NCBI GenBank assembly: GCA_020630455.1
Contig: JAHDBK010000208.1
Coordinates: forward strand, 1-6,786
Direction of reading: 5' to 3'
From: Saprospiraceae bacterium
GTDB taxonomy: Bacteria > Bacteroidota > Bacteroidia > Chitinophagales > Saprospiraceae
Length of the DNA stretch: 6,786 nt
Shown: positions 5,224 through 6,786 of the stretch, in pieces
Layout of the letters: each line of letters starts with the position of its first letter
Position numbering within the stretch: position 1 is the stretch's first letter
Made by a program: the position numbers and the translations under genes
Notes under the pieces: generated by a model
What the model saw: the letters and a program-made list of their open reading frames with translations, nothing else
Database searches by the model: none
What the model was told of the DNA's origin: nothing

Positions 5224-5601
5224 ATGGAACCAAAGCGAATTAATCGCTATTTATATAAAGATTTAGCTTTTTTTAAAGAAAAAATTGATAGTAAATTAGC
5301 TAAGGCGACTAAAGATTTGAATCATTTATTGGAGCAATTGGAAGACACCACTGAAGCCATCAAAACAGAGGGCGATTGGCAAGATGATACATCTAATAAT
5401 ATAAACTTAGAGTTGTTACAAACGATGATAAGGAGGCAAAGAAAACATATACATGACTTAGAAAATGCCCTTATAAGAATCAAAAATAAAAACTATGGCA
5501 TCTGTGTAATCACAGGTCATCTAATAGATAAAAGAAGACTACTGGCAGTACCTACAACTACCAAAAGTATAGCGGCTAAGATTGACCAAACAAAACCATA
5601 A
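5224..5601 (+). CDS. TraR/DksA-family protein without zinc-binding cysteines
   Basis: The start is ATG 5224, giving 125 residues; the in-frame TTG at 5170 lies inside the regulatory box and is rejected. Predicted layout is DksA-like: a helix (about 12-48), a turn with aspartates D51, D54 and D55, a return helix (60-90), then the C-terminal globular motif YGICVITGHLIDKRRLLAVPT, which matches the family's GIC.. G..I...RL.AvP pattern. Of the four zinc cysteines of classical DksA only C94 remains; the second is replaced around T97 and the last pair is absent (TTTKSIAAK). Such cysteine-poor members are usual in Bacteroidota. DksA-type proteins enter the RNA polymerase secondary channel and, with ppGpp, adjust stable-RNA and stress-gene transcription; whether this one does so is inferred. 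It carries its own heptamer box and follows a terminator, so it is probably monocistronic. Confidence 0.8.
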   Translation: MEPKRINRYLYKDLAFFKEKIDSKLAKATKDLNHLLEQLEDTTEAIKTEGDWQDDTSNNINLELLQTMIRRQRKHIHDLENALIRIKNKNYGICVITGHLIDKRRLLAVPTTTKSIAAKIDQTKP

Positions 5602-5652
5602 TATCATGGTAAGGCTAGAATCATGGGTGTTATGAACAAGCTTTGTTTCGTG

Positions 5653-5674
5653 TATCTCAGGGAGATAGTGTTTT
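5653..5674 (+). terminator. Weak hairpin after the TraR/DksA-like gene
   Basis: TATCTC (5653-5658) pairs with GAGATA (5662-5667) around AGG, followed by GTGTTTT. It could end the preceding transcript, but the stem is only six pairs and the T-run is interrupted. A second, looser inverted repeat, TTTTTAC (5681-5687) with GTAAAAA (5707-5713), follows. Apart from these, 5602-5719 holds nothing I can name. Confidence 0.3.
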
Positions 5675-5719
5675 CAAGTGTTTTTACTATGTCCCCGAGG
5701 TATGGCGTAAAAAGTATTT

Positions 5720-5880
5720 AGAGTTTATCTAAATATCCATCAATCGGCTACAAGTGGCAAATTTTCTTCTGAATTTCGTTAAAAAGCCTCGTCGATGCTG
5801 CGGCATCGTCTGTGTTTTTTGCCTCATTCAAAATAAAATTTCCTCACTTTCGCTCAATCATGAATTTTTAGATAAACTCT
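5720..5880 (+). mobile_element. 161-bp foldback element, copy 2 (MITE-like)
   Basis: Perfect 14-bp terminal inverted repeats, AGAGTTTATCTAAA and TTTAGATAAACTCT, enclose a central 6-bp stem, CGATGC with GCATCG, around TGCG (5793-5808). The arms between are imperfect fold-backs of each other. Relative to copy 1 it lies in the opposite orientation, has the same length, and shares blocks such as TTCGTTAAAA, CTC-TTCAAAA and TTTCGCTC. No target duplication is evident (GTATTT on the left, TAGATT on the right), so it may be older. The apparent reading frame from GTG 5754 lies mostly within this element and is not a gene. It sits 67 bases upstream of the response-regulator start. Confidence 0.65.
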
Positions 5881-5885
5881 TAGAT

Positions 5886-5915
5886 TTTGAAAATACAATA
5901 GCATTTTTTACTTTG
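5886..5915 (+). promoter_or_regulatory. Candidate promoter of the response regulator
   Basis: TTTG at 5886-5889 and TACTTTG at 5909-5915 resemble the Bacteroidota -33 and -7 elements with a 19-base spacer; the -7 element is one base shorter than TAnnTTTG. It lies between the foldback element and the ATG at 5948. No heptamer box is present here. Confidence 0.35.
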
Positions 5916-5947
5916 TCATTCAAAATTAAAGTAAATCATTTTGGATA

Positions 5948-6622
5948 ATGAAAATCCTGATAGTAGAAGATGAACAAGAATTATTGGATCTCATACTTCG
6001 ATACATGAAGCGAGAGGGATATATCTGTGAAGTCGCTACCTCATTTATGGATGGCTACAAAAAGATTAATAATTATGAATATGATTGTGCCATTGTTGAT
6101 TTGAATTTGCCAGGTGGTGATGGTCTGAAATTAGTCCAAAAACTACGGGAAGACAGTAGCCAAACGGCTATCCTGATTACCTCTGCTCGAAATACGCTTG
6201 ATGACCGTATCAATGGACTAGATATTGGAGCTGATGACTATCTGACCAAGCCTTTTAATTTGTCAGAATTGAATGCAAGAATCAAAGCCGTTTTGAGACG
6301 CAAGACCAATCAGATGAGTAGTGAATTGAAATTTGGAGATTTAATTATCAACTTAGATGAACGCCAAGTAATCGCTGACGGCAAAGTTTTGAAACTAACC
6401 AAAAAAGAATACAATATTCTCGTCTTTCTAGCACGTAATAAAAACAGAGTAGTGACCAAAGATAGCATAGCCGAACACCTTTGGGGGGACTACATGGAAG
6501 ATGCTGTTTCCTATGACTTTATCTACGCTCATGTAAAGAATCTTAGAAAGAAACTGGTGGAAAATAATTGTGGAGAGCATTTAAAAACGGTTTATGGTAT
6601 TGGTTATAAATTTCAAACTTAA
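5948..6622 (+). CDS. OmpR/PhoB-family response regulator
   Basis: This encodes 224 residues, full length for the family. The receiver domain (1-118) has the acidic pocket E7-D8-E9, phospho-acceptor D51 in AIVDLNLPGGDG, the switch serine S79 in ITSA, aromatic Y98 and the invariant K101-P102 in ADDYLTKPF. The C-terminal winged-helix DNA-binding domain (about 127-222) shows LTKKEYNILVFLARN, the helix KDSIAEHLWG, the recognition helix region YDFIYAHVKNLRKKL and the wing TVYGIGYKF. All key residues are intact, so it should be phosphorylated by a sensor kinase and bind direct-repeat DNA as a dimer. A membrane protein begins 15 bases later and is probably the partner kinase. The five 11-bp-period boxes in the window have the geometry this family recognises, but none lies in its own promoter. 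Confidence 0.95.
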   Translation: MKILIVEDEQELLDLILRYMKREGYICEVATSFMDGYKKINNYEYDCAIVDLNLPGGDGLKLVQKLREDSSQTAILITSARNTLDDRINGLDIGADDYLTKPFNLSELNARIKAVLRRKTNQMSSELKFGDLIINLDERQVIADGKVLKLTKKEYNILVFLARNKNRVVTKDSIAEHLWGDYMEDAVSYDFIYAHVKNLRKKLVENNCGEHLKTVYGIGYKFQT

Positions 6623-6637
6623 AACCGTTCTTTTCCA

Positions 6638-6786
6638 TTGAAACGTTTCCAAACATTATATATCGTACCCGTTATTTTGGCTGTAGTAGTAGCCCTCTTT
6701 TTGATTGCACAACTATTGCCCAATGTTGATTATTTTAAAATAGGTATTATCCTTTTGATACCTACATTGATTGTAACACTTGGCTT
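6638..6786 (+). CDS. N-terminus of membrane protein, probable sensor histidine kinase (partial)
   Basis: The frame is open from the stop of the response regulator to the window end and contains no ATG, so the TTG at 6638 is the most likely start, 15 bases after the regulator's stop. The product begins KRF, then a hydrophobic segment (about residues 7-27, YIVPVILAVVVALFLIAQLL), a short loop PNVDYFK, and a second hydrophobic segment (IGIILLIPTLIVTLG) cut by the window edge. Two closely spaced N-terminal helices immediately after an OmpR-type regulator fit a membrane sensor kinase, but no HisKA or ATPase motif is visible yet. The frame is the same as that of the regulator; this is probably coincidence rather than readthrough. 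Confidence 0.5.
   Translation, partial: MKRFQTLYIVPVILAVVVALFLIAQLLPNVDYFKIGIILLIPTLIVTLG

Noticed and set aside
5767..5773. TTCTGAA inside the second foldback element
   Set aside because: It is a single heptamer without a partner 11 bp away, and the element's own pairing explains it.
5754..5948. A 64-codon frame from GTG 5754
   Set aside because: It lies mostly inside the second foldback element, whose sequence is explained by inverted repeats, and has no protein-like features.
1..6786. tRNA, rRNA, prophage, toxin-antitoxin or defence genes
   Set aside because: No cloverleaf, no ribosomal RNA sequence, no integrase, nuclease or toxin motifs were found on either strand.

Overview
The window looks like the chromosome of a low-GC member of the Bacteroidota, possibly a marine Saprospiria or Cytophagia type. 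The evidence is the AT-rich DNA, the signal peptide ending in M-A-Q, the 464-residue type III arginine decarboxylase paired with a deoxyhypusine-synthase-like gene, a zinc-less TraR/DksA-type protein and the near absence of Shine-Dalgarno sequences. I cannot name a genus from sequence alone.

Layout. The left edge (1-491, +) is the end of a tandem universal-stress-protein-like gene. Next is a small secreted lysine-rich protein (677-979, +) followed by two strong hairpins (1018-1047 and 1083-1114). These close it off from a converging two-gene polyamine operon on the minus strand: arginine decarboxylase (3565-2171), then the deoxyhypusine-synthase-like enzyme (2159-1176). To the right lie several small genes: a hypothetical protein (3762-4082, +), a basic/acidic 64-residue protein on the other strand (4278-4084), two overlapping small reading frames (4598-4753 and 4737-5072, +) closed by a strong terminator, and a zinc-less TraR/DksA-like protein (5224-5601, +). 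The right end holds an OmpR-type response regulator (5948-6622, +) and the first 49 codons of a membrane protein, probably its sensor kinase.

Two things are not explained by ordinary annotation. First, all five transcription units between 2171 and 5601 carry, upstream of their start, a tandem direct repeat of a heptamer close to TTCAGAA with an 11-bp period, always oriented toward the gene. This geometry suits an OmpR/PhoB-type regulator and suggests a small local regulon, perhaps including polyamine synthesis and the DksA-like protein. The response regulator at 5948 is a candidate, but that link is inference.

Second, two intergenic elements of exactly 161 bp (4408-4568 and 5720-5880), in opposite orientation, are diverged members of one foldback family. 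Each has terminal inverted repeats, a central stem with a tetraloop, and stem and terminal substitutions that preserve pairing. The first is flanked by a 6-bp direct repeat and appears to have inserted between a heptamer box and its gene; subtracting it restores the box-to-gene spacing seen at the other genes. The second sits directly upstream of the response regulator.
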